From: Burkholderiales bacterium
GTDB lineage: Bacteria > Pseudomonadota > Gammaproteobacteria > Burkholderiales > Usitatibacteraceae
Direction of reading: 5' to 3'
DNA: 10,870 nt
Assembly: GCA_025936275.1 (NCBI GenBank)
Contig: JAICTR010000053.1
Location: 1 to 10,870, forward strand
Position 1 is the stretch's first letter; each line of letters starts with the position of its first letter. The notes under the pieces were generated by a model. That model did no database searches. It was not told the origin of the DNA and saw only the letters and a list, made by a program, of their open reading frames with translations. Made by a program: the position numbers and the translations under genes. This document shows, piece by piece, positions 1 through 6,953 of this stretch.

Positions 1-712
1 CGCGCGCACGCTCTGGCAAAGCCTCGTCACGCCGGTGATCACCACCGCGCTCTACTTCATCGTGTTCGGCGCGGCGATCGGCGGACGCATGAGCGAGATC
101 GAGGGCGTGCCCTACGGCGGGTTCATCGTGCCGGGCCTCGTGATGCTCTCGATCTTCACCGAGAGCCTCAACAACGCCTCGATCGGGATCTACCTGCCGA
201 AATTCACCGGAACCATCTACGAGGTGCTCTCGGCGCCCATCTCGGCCCTCGAGATCGTGCTGGCGTACGTGGGCGCCGCGGCGACGAAGTCGATCGTGCT
301 CGCCATCGTGATCATCGTCACGGCGAACCTCTTCTTCCCGGTGCACGTCGCGCATCCGATCGCGATGGCGGCGTTCCTCGTCCTCACCACCCTCACCTTC
401 TGCCTGCTGGGCTTCGTGATCGGCATCTGGGCGAACGGCTTCGAGCAGCTCGGCTTCATCCCGATGCTGGTGGTGACGCCGCTCACGTTCCTGGGCGGCG
501 CGTTCTACTCGATCAGGATGCTGCCGCCCGCGTGGCAGGCGTTCAGCCTCTTCAACCCGATCGTCTATCTCATCAGCGGCTACCGTTGGACCTTCTACGG
601 CATCGCGGACGTGGATGTCGTGCTGAGCTTCGGCATGGCGCTGGGGTTTTTCCTCGTCTGCCTCGGGATCGCCTCGTGGATGTTCCGCACCGGCTATCGC
701 CTCAAGAGCTGA
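1..712 (+). CDS. yadH: ABC-2 type transporter permease, YadH-like (5' end cut by window edge)
   Basis: Inner-membrane permease subunit of an ABC-2 exporter; it would pair with a YadG-like ATPase, probably encoded just left of the window. The frame is open from base 2 and already reads family sequence (RTLWQSLVTPVITTALYF), so the GTG at 35 is internal and the true start lies outside. About 236 residues are visible against roughly 256 in E. coli YadH, so only some 20 residues are missing. Six hydrophobic segments are visible, at about residues 1-16, 34-50, 74-100, 109-133, 142-160 and 194-216 counted from base 35. Family landmarks are FIVPGL, the loop EVLSAPIS, VVTPLTFLGGAFYSI and LFNPIVYLISGYR. 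The known role of the family is export of an undefined substrate; the substrate here cannot be read from sequence. The protein ends with a charged cytoplasmic tail and a TGA at 710-712. Confidence 0.92.
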   Translation, partial: ARTLWQSLVTPVITTALYFIVFGAAIGGRMSEIEGVPYGGFIVPGLVMLSIFTESLNNASIGIYLPKFTGTIYEVLSAPISALEIVLAYVGAAATKSIVLAIVIIVTANLFFPVHVAHPIAMAAFLVLTTLTFCLLGFVIGIWANGFEQLGFIPMLVVTPLTFLGGAFYSIRMLPPAWQAFSLFNPIVYLISGYRWTFYGIADVDVVLSFGMALGFFLVCLGIASWMFRTGYRLKS

Positions 713-771
713 CGATAGGGCTCGCGGCGGGCGCGGCGTAGACTCGTTCCATCGACACCCGGAAGATCGCC

Positions 772-1038
772 ATGGACATCGAGAAGATCAAGGTGCGCAC
801 CGAGGCCGGGCAACTCATCGAGGTGACGGTCCTCAACAAGCGCGCCGAGCACATCCAGGTGCTGCTGGGCCAGGGCGAGCACAGCGTGAAGTGCGACCTT
901 TCGCCCACGCGCAACGGCCTCGCCTACGCGGGAAGCGTGATGGGCCGCGAGCTGGTCTACGAGAGGAGCCGCGAGCAGGTGCAGGCGGACATCGATCGCC
1001 TCAATCCCACGCTGCGCCAATCGTCGCGCAAGCGCTGA
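772..1038 (+). CDS. 88-residue conserved-looking hypothetical protein
   Basis: I do not recognise a named family. The product is small, soluble and highly charged, without a signal peptide or membrane segment. The N-terminal half looks beta-rich (IKVRTEAGQLIEVTVLNK, then HIQVLLGQGEHSVKCDL). The C-terminal half has a probable amphipathic helix (SREQVQADIDRLNP) and a basic end, SSRKR. One cysteine is present. A GGAAG at 761-765 lies 6 bases before the ATG and supports this start. The gene follows the permease by 59 bases on the same strand and may be read through from it. A weak -10-like TAGACT at 739-744 could give it its own promoter. The overlapping minus-strand frames are judged to be GC-driven shadows. 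The reading frame is convincing; the function is unknown. Confidence 0.7.
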   Translation: MDIEKIKVRTEAGQLIEVTVLNKRAEHIQVLLGQGEHSVKCDLSPTRNGLAYAGSVMGRELVYERSREQVQADIDRLNPTLRQSSRKR

Positions 1039-1051
1039 ACCGCGGCCTGCC

Positions 1052-1429
1052 TCAGCGGACGTCCCGTGCCGGAATGAACGCCGGCTCCGCGAGCTTGTAC
1101 TGCACCGCGTTCATCACGTAAGCCGTGTCCTCGACCGAGAACATGATGTGCTTCTTCGGCGGGTAGCTGGTGAGGAGCAAGGCCGTGCACGACAGGTCGG
1201 GAATCTCGAGCTGCACGCGGAAGAAGCGCGCGAGCTTCTCGTCGCAGGTCTCGGATTGCAGCGCATCGACGGCGCGCAGGACCTTCTCGTAGCGGCCGGG
1301 GTTCGTTTCGCGCAGCACATCGAGCGCGCCGGGCTGGTCGAGATCCACGGTGGGCGGGCGCGCGGCAAGATCCGCCGCCGATGCGGCGCCGCAGGTGGCA
1401 AGCGCCAGAAACAATGCCGGAATCCGCAT
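1052..1429 (-). CDS. Small exported protein of unknown function (PPKKHI/DTAYV type)
   Basis: A 125-residue protein. The open frame extends upstream to 1504, but the start at 1429 is preferred: it has a strong TGGAGG Shine-Dalgarno just upstream and opens directly into a signal peptide (MRIPALFLALATCGAASA, cleavage probably after residue 18). A LATC stretch at residues 10-13 resembles a lipobox but has Thr before the Cys, so lipoprotein status is uncertain. The mature part has the pattern DLDQPGALDVLRETNP (residues 29-44), then KKHIMFSVEDTAYVMNAVQY (92-111). Cys62 and Cys81 could form a disulfide. I recall similar small secreted proteins (PGAL...NP...Y, PPK, D-T-Y) of unknown function in proteobacteria, without a named domain. 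It lies 78 bases downstream of the 532-residue paralog on the same strand, so cotranscription is plausible. It converges on the 88-residue gene, with 13 bases between the stops. Confidence 0.8.
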   Translation of the reverse strand: MRIPALFLALATCGAASAADLAARPPTVDLDQPGALDVLRETNPGRYEKVLRAVDALQSETCDEKLARFFRVQLEIPDLSCTALLLTSYPPKKHIMFSVEDTAYVMNAVQYKLAEPAFIPARDVR

Positions 1430-1446
1430 GGTCGCCTCCAAACGGG

Positions 1447-1462
1447 ATGGGACGGTTCCCAT
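1447..1462. other. Perfect 6-bp stem / 4-base loop inverted repeat in 5' leader
   Basis: ATGGGA (1447-1452), CGGT, TCCCAT (1457-1462). It sits in the 78-base gap upstream of the small exported protein and just outside its Shine-Dalgarno. It could be a small mRNA hairpin or an operator half-site pair. It is short enough to be chance in GC-rich DNA, and no T-tract follows on either strand, so it is not a terminator. Confidence 0.3.
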
Positions 1463-1507
1463 GGTAGCGCCGCGCGCCCGGGGCAGGAATGCGCCCACGG
1501 GCACCGC

Positions 1508-3106
1508 TCACGAAGCGGATCGCTCCTGCAGGCTCGAGATCAGCGAATCGATGAGGTCCGGCCGGCCGTCCGGCGATTTCAGGCGGTGGCGCTGCAGCAG
1601 CCCGACCAGCTGCGGCCGCGGAAGCGCCAACGGATCGGAGCGCATGAACACCTCCGCGATCGCGCGCTGCACCTTCACCGATTTCGATTCGGCGAAGGCC
1701 TGCGCGAGGTCGTCGAGGATCGCGCGGTCGCCGATGTGCAGGCGTGCCAGCGCGCCGAGCGCCCGAAGCTGCGCGGCGGAAGGCGGCATGCGCGTCACCT
1801 CTTCCGTGAGCGCCCGCAGCTCCGGCCCGTCGGCGAGCGGCCGGTGCTGCAGGTAGAGCTGCGCGAGCTCGACGTCCTTGTCGTTGTCGCGCGCGAGCGC
1901 GCGCAGGATCGCCGCGCGCGCCACGGGGCTTCCCATGCAGGCGAGCAGCGCCGAATCGGCCACCGGATGCGAATCCGCCGAAGGCTCCTTCACCTCGGTG
2001 AGCGCGCCGGCGAGCGCATCGCCCGAGGTCATCGTGCAGCCCAGGTCCACCTCGGCGAAGCCCATCTTGCGGCTCGCGAGCATGTCGTCGAGGAGCGCGA
2101 TCCGCTCCGCGCGCAATTGCCGCGGCTTGAGCCACGCGAGCTCGCTCGCCACGGTGAGCATGCGTTCGCGCACCGCATAAGGCCGCGCGGCACGCGCGAT
2201 CCCGAGGTAACGCGCGCGGGTCGCGTCGTCCGCCGCGTATTCGGCGAGCGCCGATTGGAATGCCGGCGACTCCTTCTGCGCGGCACCGACCGAGCCAAGC
2301 AGGTTCTCGATCCGCGCGAGGTACTTGCGCGCGCGATCGGGGTCACGCTGCAGCATGCGATGGATGAAGCGCAGCTTCGAGGCGGGCGACTCGCGGTCGT
2401 CGGAGAACTCGCAGATCTCGCGTCGCTCCTCGGCGCCCGGATCGGACCCACGGACGCCGCGAATCGCGGTGAGCGAGCGGCCGAAGATGCGCAAGAGCTT
2501 CGCGCTCGCATGGCCGCTTCCGACTTCCGAAGCGCCGCCGGCGGCGAAATAGCGATCGAGCAGCCGCGCCGCGTCGGCGCCCACCGGCGCATGGGACGAA
2601 AACCCGTAGATCACCGGCACGCCCGCGAACAGGCGGCGCATGCGGTCGTGTCCGCTCTCGCCGTATTTCGAGGAATATTGTGTCGCGTGCGGGTTCAGGC
2701 TCTCGCAGCCGAAGAGATAGACCTCCTTCAGCTTCGCGAAGAGCGGCGGGCAGGAGTGGCTGCACGAGGCGCGCTCCAGCTCGTCCATCTTGAGGCTCGC
2801 CTCGACGTCCACCTTGTCGGAATAGAACGTCTCGCCCGCGTTGAAGTGGCCGGAGATCACCAGCACGTCGCACTGCACGTGCCTGTGGCAGGCACGCTCG
2901 AGCCAATCGTCGTGCCGGCGATCGAGGAGCTCGACGAAGTCGTACTTCCCCGGCGGAAGGTGGCGGCGCATCGCCTCCTTCTCGTCCGCGGAGTTCACGG
3001 TGACCGTGCAGACCGTCTTCGTCCGGCCCGCCTTCGCCTCGGCATGGGCCGCCGCGCTCCACGCGGCGCACGCGGCGGCGAGCGCCGCGAGGATAACTCT
3101 CGACAT
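1508..3106 (-). CDS. Exported putative caspase/CHAT-like (clan CD-like) protein with HEAT-like C-terminus, paralog B
   Basis: 532 residues. An N-terminal signal peptide (about residues 1-22, ending SAAAHA) predicts export. Residues 31-190 look like an alpha/beta domain. A strand, CDVLVISGHF, places His87 at its end; a second strand, KEVYLFGCES, places Cys134 at its end, 47 residues later. Next comes HDRMRRLFAGVPVIYGFSS and a helix AARLLDRYF. This order (strand-His, strand-Cys, then a hydrophobic strand plus helix) matches caspases and CHAT proteases, although here His is followed by Phe rather than the usual Gly. A CSHSC cluster (115-119) lies between the two motifs. Residues from about 220 to 532 are mostly helical with repeated 30-40-residue units, HEAT/ARM-like in appearance, ending SPDGRPDLIDSLISSL. 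The gene is a tandem paralog of the gene at 3202-4839, 95 bases upstream of it. Its ATG has only a weak ribosome site. The protease reading is my inference; exported and paralogous are directly visible. Confidence 0.85.
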   Translation of the reverse strand: MSRVILAALAAACAAWSAAAHAEAKAGRTKTVCTVTVNSADEKEAMRRHLPPGKYDFVELLDRRHDDWLERACHRHVQCDVLVISGHFNAGETFYSDKVDVEASLKMDELERASCSHSCPPLFAKLKEVYLFGCESLNPHATQYSSKYGESGHDRMRRLFAGVPVIYGFSSHAPVGADAARLLDRYFAAGGASEVGSGHASAKLLRIFGRSLTAIRGVRGSDPGAEERREICEFSDDRESPASKLRFIHRMLQRDPDRARKYLARIENLLGSVGAAQKESPAFQSALAEYAADDATRARYLGIARAARPYAVRERMLTVASELAWLKPRQLRAERIALLDDMLASRKMGFAEVDLGCTMTSGDALAGALTEVKEPSADSHPVADSALLACMGSPVARAAILRALARDNDKDVELAQLYLQHRPLADGPELRALTEEVTRMPPSAAQLRALGALARLHIGDRAILDDLAQAFAESKSVKVQRAIAEVFMRSDPLALPRPQLVGLLQRHRLKSPDGRPDLIDSLISSLQERSAS

Positions 3107-3201
3107 GTCCAGAGCATCGTCGAGAAACGGCGAAAAATCAGCCGGAAATCCCCTTTCCTCCCGGTCGGCTCATTCCGACGCCATGGACTACGCCGTGGCC
3201 T

Positions 3202-4839
3202 TCAGGACAATCGGCGCACCAGGACGTCGATGAGGTCCTCGCCATCGGGCGAACGCAGCCGGTGCATCCGAAAGAGCTTCGCCACGCCGGGCTTCGCGGC
3301 CGCCGGGTCGGAGCGGAGGAAGGCTTCCGCGATCGCGCGCTGCACAGCGAGCGAAGGCGTGCGCGCGAAGAGCGCCGCGAGCGCATCGAGGACCTTCGCG
3401 TCGGCGACGTGCATGCGCCCGAGCGTATCGAGCGCGCGCACCTGGGCGGGCCCCGGCTTCATCGCGGCGATCGTCGCCGCGAGGACGCGGAGCTCCGCGG
3501 CATCCGTGATCGGGCGATGGCGCAGGTAGGCTTGGGCGAGCTGCACATCGCCTTCGTTGCCGCTCGCGAGGAGGCGCAGGACGCGCGAACGCGCCGCATC
3601 GCTGCCAAGGCACGCGAGCCCGGCGGATTGCGCCGGCGCGTGCAGGAGATCGGGCGGATCGCGGAGCTCGGAGCGCACGCCATCGAGCGCGCGGTCGGCG
3701 TTGAGCGTGCAGACGAGCTCCACGTCGCCGAAGCCCATGGAGCGGCGCGCCAGCACATCGACGATGGTCTGTCCGAGCTCGGCTTGTCGCTGAGCCGCGG
3801 AGAGCCACCCGACGCTGCGCGCGAGCGCGATCATGCGCACGCGAAGTGCCGGATCCTGCGTCGCGCGTTCCACCGCGAGATAGCTCGTGCGCAGGCTCTC
3901 ATCGCCCGCCATGTCGCGGAGCGCCGCGGCGAACGCCGGCTCGTCGCGATCCGCCGGGGTGAGGCCCGCGAAGAACTTCTCCGCGCGGTCGAACGCCATG
4001 CGCAGGCGCGGCATGCCGCCGGCGAGCTCTTCCCGCAGCACCGACAGCCGCTCGGCCGCGGTGTGCTCGCCGTAGTAGCGGCATGCCTCGGCGCGATAGG
4101 CCGCGTCGGCCTCGCCCGGTTCGACGCCGTGCGTCGCCACCATGCTGGAGGGCGCGAAGAGCGCGAGGAGCTGCGCGCTCACGCGGCCGCTGCCGACCTC
4201 GCCGGGAGTCGCCGTATCGAAGTAGCGCTGCAGCAGCGGCCCCGCGGTGCGCCCGTACGGAGCCAGCGACGAGAACCCGTAGATCACCGGCACGCCCGCG
4301 AAGATGCGGCGCATGCGGTCGTGCGCGTCTTCACCTTCGCGGCGACTCAACGCGCTCGCGATGCGCTGCGCATCGGTGCGCGATGCGCCGGCGGCCTCCA
4401 GCCCGCGCACGATCTCGGGCATCGCGGACTGGGGCGCATCGGCCTTCAGGCTGTCGCAGCCGAAGAGATAGACCTCCTTCAGGTGCGAGAAGAGGTCGGG
4501 GCACGCGCCGCAGGTGGCGCGCTCCATCTCGTCCACGCGCAGCGTCTCGTTGGTTTCCGGGCGCGACGAATAGAACTCGGTGCCCGCGAAATGCCCCGAG
4601 ACCACCAGCACGTCGCAGCGCACCTTGCGCTCGCACGCCGAGCGCAGCCAGTCCGGGCGCCCGTGCTCCACCAGCTCCACGAAGTGGAACTTGTCCGCGG
4701 GGAGGTTGCGCCGAAACGCCTCGCGCTCGTCGCTCGAATTGACGGTGACGGTGCAGACCGTCTGCGTTTGCGCGAGCGCGGGCGGCGCGAGGCCGGCGAC
4801 CAGCGCCGCGACGAGAACACCCTTCGAAAGGACCGTCAC
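3202..4839 (-). CDS. Exported putative caspase/CHAT-like (clan CD-like) protein with HEAT-like C-terminus, paralog A
   Basis: 545 residues from a GTG at 4837-4839. The frame also contains an ATG at 4894-4896, but that would put 19 extra residues, mostly polar, before the hydrophobic core, leave only 36 bases to the divergent cupin gene, and have no better ribosome site. From the GTG the product begins as a classic signal peptide (VLSKGVLVAALVAGLAPPALA, cleaved near residue 23). Over the first 59 mature-region residues it matches paralog B at 38 positions by hand alignment (TVCTVTVNS, FVEL, CDVLV-SGHF). The putative dyad is His83 and Cys128 (VYLFGCDS), followed by HDRMRRIFAGVPVIYGFSS and the helix GPLLQRYF. 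Between Cys128 and HDRM it has 44 residues where B has 18. The C-terminal ~320 residues are helical repeats ending SPDGEDLIDVLVRRLS. No transmembrane segment follows the signal peptide. Substrate and catalytic activity are unknown. Confidence 0.85.
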   Translation of the reverse strand: MTVLSKGVLVAALVAGLAPPALAQTQTVCTVTVNSSDEREAFRRNLPADKFHFVELVEHGRPDWLRSACERKVRCDVLVVSGHFAGTEFYSSRPETNETLRVDEMERATCGACPDLFSHLKEVYLFGCDSLKADAPQSAMPEIVRGLEAAGASRTDAQRIASALSRREGEDAHDRMRRIFAGVPVIYGFSSLAPYGRTAGPLLQRYFDTATPGEVGSGRVSAQLLALFAPSSMVATHGVEPGEADAAYRAEACRYYGEHTAAERLSVLREELAGGMPRLRMAFDRAEKFFAGLTPADRDEPAFAAALRDMAGDESLRTSYLAVERATQDPALRVRMIALARSVGWLSAAQRQAELGQTIVDVLARRSMGFGDVELVCTLNADRALDGVRSELRDPPDLLHAPAQSAGLACLGSDAARSRVLRLLASGNEGDVQLAQAYLRHRPITDAAELRVLAATIAAMKPGPAQVRALDTLGRMHVADAKVLDALAALFARTPSLAVQRAIAEAFLRSDPAAAKPGVAKLFRMHRLRSPDGEDLIDVLVRRLS

Positions 4840-4921
4840 GTGGAAATGGGGGCTGAAACGAGCCGCATTTTCCCATGCGCCAAAGGGAGCAGGCATGGTC
4901 CGATCGAACCAGCGGCGACGT

Positions 4922-4932
4922 TAGAATGGCCC
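4922..4932 (+). promoter_or_regulatory. Candidate -10 element for a leaderless cupin transcript
   Basis: TAGAAT at 4922-4927 matches the sigma-70 -10 consensus TATAAT at five of six positions. Only five bases (GGCCC) separate it from the ATG at 4933, so transcription from it would start at about the A of the ATG. No Shine-Dalgarno is visible for this gene, which fits a leaderless message. I find no good -35 at 16-18 bases upstream, so the call is tentative. Confidence 0.4.
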
Positions 4933-5358
4933 ATGGCAGACCGTGCGACCGCTCCTCGGAACCCCATCGTCCTCGCCCCGGGCGCGGGGCGCGCCTATCC
5001 CATGGGACGCATCGCGGCGGTCTTCAAGGCCGACGAGGCCGAGACCGCGTCGCGCTACTCGGTCTCGGAGTGGTGGCTCGAGCCGCACACGCAAGGTCCG
5101 GGCGCCCATTCGCATCCCGAGGATGACCTCTTCTACGTGATCGAAGGCGTGATGAGCATCCGTGCCGGCGACGAGTGGCACGAGTGCCCGAAGGGCTCCT
5201 TCGTGCTCGTGCCCGGAGGAACCGTGCACGACTTCGAGAACCGCGGCGCCGTGCGCGCGGGCGTCCTCAACTTCTCGGCGCCTGGCCCCTTCGAGCCGGC
5301 GATGCCCGAGATCGCCGCCTGGTTCGCCGAGCATCCGCCGCAGGACGCCACCGCCTGA
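4933..5358 (+). CDS. Small single-domain cupin protein
   Basis: 141 residues forming one double-stranded beta-helix cupin domain, probably cytosolic since no signal peptide is seen. Cupin motif 1 is GAHSHPEDDLFYVIEG (residues 58-72 region), with metal-binding His59 and His61. Motif 2 is GSFVLVPGGTVHDFEN, a full match to G-x5-P-x-G-x2-H-x3-N with His99. At the position where motif 1 normally has its metal-binding Glu, seven before the closing Gly72, the residue is Asp65. The acidic ligand may therefore be Asp65, or the nearby Glu63. Such small cupins serve as isomerases, dioxygenases or sugar/ligand binders, so the reaction cannot be assigned. The frame is open far upstream (to 3262), but that part is antisense to paralog A; the ATG at 4933 begins the recognisable protein. 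It is the first gene of a probable three-gene operon. Confidence 0.88.
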   Translation: MADRATAPRNPIVLAPGAGRAYPMGRIAAVFKADEAETASRYSVSEWWLEPHTQGPGAHSHPEDDLFYVIEGVMSIRAGDEWHECPKGSFVLVPGGTVHDFENRGAVRAGVLNFSAPGPFEPAMPEIAAWFAEHPPQDATA

Positions 5359-5368
5359 CGCAGCCGGC

Positions 5369-5953
5369 ATGCGCACCGAACGGGAGAAGATGCTGGCCGG
5401 CGAGCTCTACGACCCGCTCGACCCGGATCTCGTGCGCGCGCGGCATCGGGCTCGCGACCTCTGCCAGGACCTCAACGGCACGCGCGAGGCGCAGCAGGAA
5501 GGACGCCGGCGCATCCTCGTCGAGCTCTTCGGCCGCGGCGGCGACACGGTGTGGATGCAGCCGCCCTTCTTCTGCGACTACGGCACGAACATCGAGCTCG
5601 GCCGCCGGGTGTTCTTCAACTTCAACTGCGTGGTGCTCGACGTGGCGCGCGTGGCGGTCGGCGACTACACGCTCTTCGGCCCGGCCGTGCAGGTCTATAC
5701 GGCGATGCATCCGCTCGATGCGAAGCTCCGTCGCGAGCAGGAATTCGCGAAGCCGGTCGAGATCGGAAGCGACGTCTGGATCGGCGGCGGCGCGATCATC
5801 TGCCCCGGCGTGAAGATCGGATCGCGATCGGTGATCGGCGCGGGAAGCGTCGTGACCCGGGACATTCCCGCGGACGTATTCGCCGTCGGCAACCCCTGCC
5901 GGATCATCCGTAGCGTGTCCGCGGCCGACAAGCCCGAATCGAACCGGTATTGA
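5369..5953 (+). CDS. maa: Maltose/galactoside-type sugar O-acetyltransferase (LbH, Maa/LacA family)
   Basis: 194 residues, close to the ~183 of E. coli Maa. It transfers an acetyl group from acetyl-CoA to a sugar hydroxyl in the cytosol. The N-terminal cap matches Maa nearly word for word (EKMLAGELYDPLDPDL at residues 6-21), followed by the helical mac domain. From about residue 60 come left-handed beta-helix hexapeptide repeats: FFCDYGTNIELG, FFNFNCVVLDV, VWIGGGAIICPGVKIG, SVIGAGSVVTRDIP, then the closing GNPCRII. The catalytic His is His114 in YTAMHPLD. Residues 183-194 form a short extra polar tail. The ATG at 5369 is chosen because it begins the family N-terminus; the frame is open upstream inside the cupin gene only as a shadow. 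It starts 10 bases after the cupin stop and ends 3 bases before the dehydrogenase. The true acceptor sugar is unknown, so the symbol denotes family rather than proven substrate. Confidence 0.92.
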   Translation: MRTEREKMLAGELYDPLDPDLVRARHRARDLCQDLNGTREAQQEGRRRILVELFGRGGDTVWMQPPFFCDYGTNIELGRRVFFNFNCVVLDVARVAVGDYTLFGPAVQVYTAMHPLDAKLRREQEFAKPVEIGSDVWIGGGAIICPGVKIGSRSVIGAGSVVTRDIPADVFAVGNPCRIIRSVSAADKPESNRY

Positions 5954-5956
5954 ACG

Positions 5957-6952
5957 ATGAAGATCTCCATCCTCGACGATTACTTCGACACCATCCGCAC
6001 GCTGCCCTGCTTCGCGATGCTCGCAAGGCACGAGGTCGAGATCTGGAACGACCACGTACAGGACGACGACGTGCTCGCCACGCGCCTGGCCGCCTCGGAC
6101 GTCGTGGTGCTGATTCGCGAGCGTACGAAGATCCGCGCGCCGCTCCTCGAGCGCCTGCCGCGCCTCAAGCTCATCAGCCAGCGGAGCGTCTATCCGCACA
6201 TCGACACCGAGGCCTGCACGCGCCTCGGCATCGTCGTCTCCTCGAGCCAGCATCCGGGCACGCCCTGCTATGCGGCGGCCGAGCTCACCTGGGCGCTGGT
6301 GCTCGCGGCGATGCGCCAGATCCCGCAGCAGGTCGCTTCGCTCAAGGCCGGGCAGTGGCAGATGGGCGTGGGGACGACCCTCCGCGGCAAGACGCTCGGC
6401 CTCTACGGCTGGGGCCGCATCGCGCACGCCGTGGCCGAGTACGCGCGCGCGTTCGGCATGCGCGTGTGGGTGTGGGCGAGCGAGAAGTCGCGCGCGGTCG
6501 CACGCGAGGAAGGTGTGGAGGTCGCGCCGTCGAAGGAGGCCTTTTTCGCCGAGTCCGATGTGGTGTCGCTGCACATGCGACTCTATCCGGCGACGCGCGG
6601 CATCGTGACCGCCGCCGACCTCGCGCACATGAAGCCCGGCGCGCTGCTCGTGAACACCAGCCGCGCGCCGCTCGTGGAGCCCGGGGCGCTGGTCGCCGCG
6701 TTGCGGGCAGGGCGCCCCGGGATGGCGGCGGTCGACGTCTTCGAGCACGAGCCGCTCACCGACACTGCCGATCCGCTCCTCAGCCTGCCGAACCTCCTCG
6801 CGACGCCGCACGTCGGCTACGCGACGCGCGAGGAGTACGAGCTGCAGTTCGCCGAGATCTTCGACCAGATCCTGCAGTGGCTCGCGGGGACGCCGATCAA
6901 CGTCGTGAATCCCGCGGTGCTCGCATCGCCGGCACTGCGCCGCGCGGCCTGA
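5957..6952 (+). CDS. D-2-hydroxyacid dehydrogenase family protein (NAD(P)-dependent)
   Basis: 331 residues, cytosolic, reducing a 2-oxoacid to a D-2-hydroxyacid or the reverse. The order is a substrate-binding domain (about 1-100), a Rossmann NAD-binding domain (about 105-285) and a return to the substrate domain. The dinucleotide loop is GLYGWGRIA (148-156), a G-x-G-x2-A form of the usual GxGxxG. Catalytic residues in family positions are Arg236 (NTSRAPLVE), Glu265 (DVFEHEP) and His285 (ATPHVGY). LLVNTSRA and DVFEHEPL are family signatures. The N-terminus MKISILDDYFDTIRTLPCF and the block ISQRSVYPHID belong to a subgroup often labelled phosphoglycerate dehydrogenase-like, but serine synthesis cannot be claimed. 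It begins 3 bases after the acetyltransferase stop, suggesting translational coupling. It ends one base from the convergent DUF6496 gene. Confidence 0.93.
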   Translation: MKISILDDYFDTIRTLPCFAMLARHEVEIWNDHVQDDDVLATRLAASDVVVLIRERTKIRAPLLERLPRLKLISQRSVYPHIDTEACTRLGIVVSSSQHPGTPCYAAAELTWALVLAAMRQIPQQVASLKAGQWQMGVGTTLRGKTLGLYGWGRIAHAVAEYARAFGMRVWVWASEKSRAVAREEGVEVAPSKEAFFAESDVVSLHMRLYPATRGIVTAADLAHMKPGALLVNTSRAPLVEPGALVAALRAGRPGMAAVDVFEHEPLTDTADPLLSLPNLLATPHVGYATREEYELQFAEIFDQILQWLAGTPINVVNPAVLASPALRRAA

Positions 6953-6953
6953 T

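Noticed and set aside
3164..3179. GTCGG/CCGAC hairpin between the two paralogs as a terminator
   Set aside because: The stem is only 5 bases and no T-tract follows on the minus strand.
1148..3529. A 793-codon open frame on the plus strand, antisense to the two exported paralogs
   Set aside because: Its product is Arg/Ala/Glu/His-rich low-quality sequence with no recognisable domain, and it runs across the gap between two genes. The minus strand has signal peptides and paralogous, motif-bearing proteins. This is the usual GC-rich antisense shadow.
4840..4896. The ATG at 4896 as start of paralog A
   Set aside because: It would bury the signal peptide behind 19 extra residues and crowd the divergent cupin promoter. 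The GTG at 4839 gives a normal signal peptide, although neither start has a strong ribosome site.
3262..4932. Long upstream extension of the cupin reading frame, antisense to paralog A
   Set aside because: Only the part from 4933 reads as a cupin; everything before it is a compositional shadow of the minus-strand gene.
5267..6811. A 514-codon minus-strand frame across the acetyltransferase and dehydrogenase
   Set aside because: It spans three well-supported plus-strand genes and shows no domain, only His/Arg/Ala-rich sequence.
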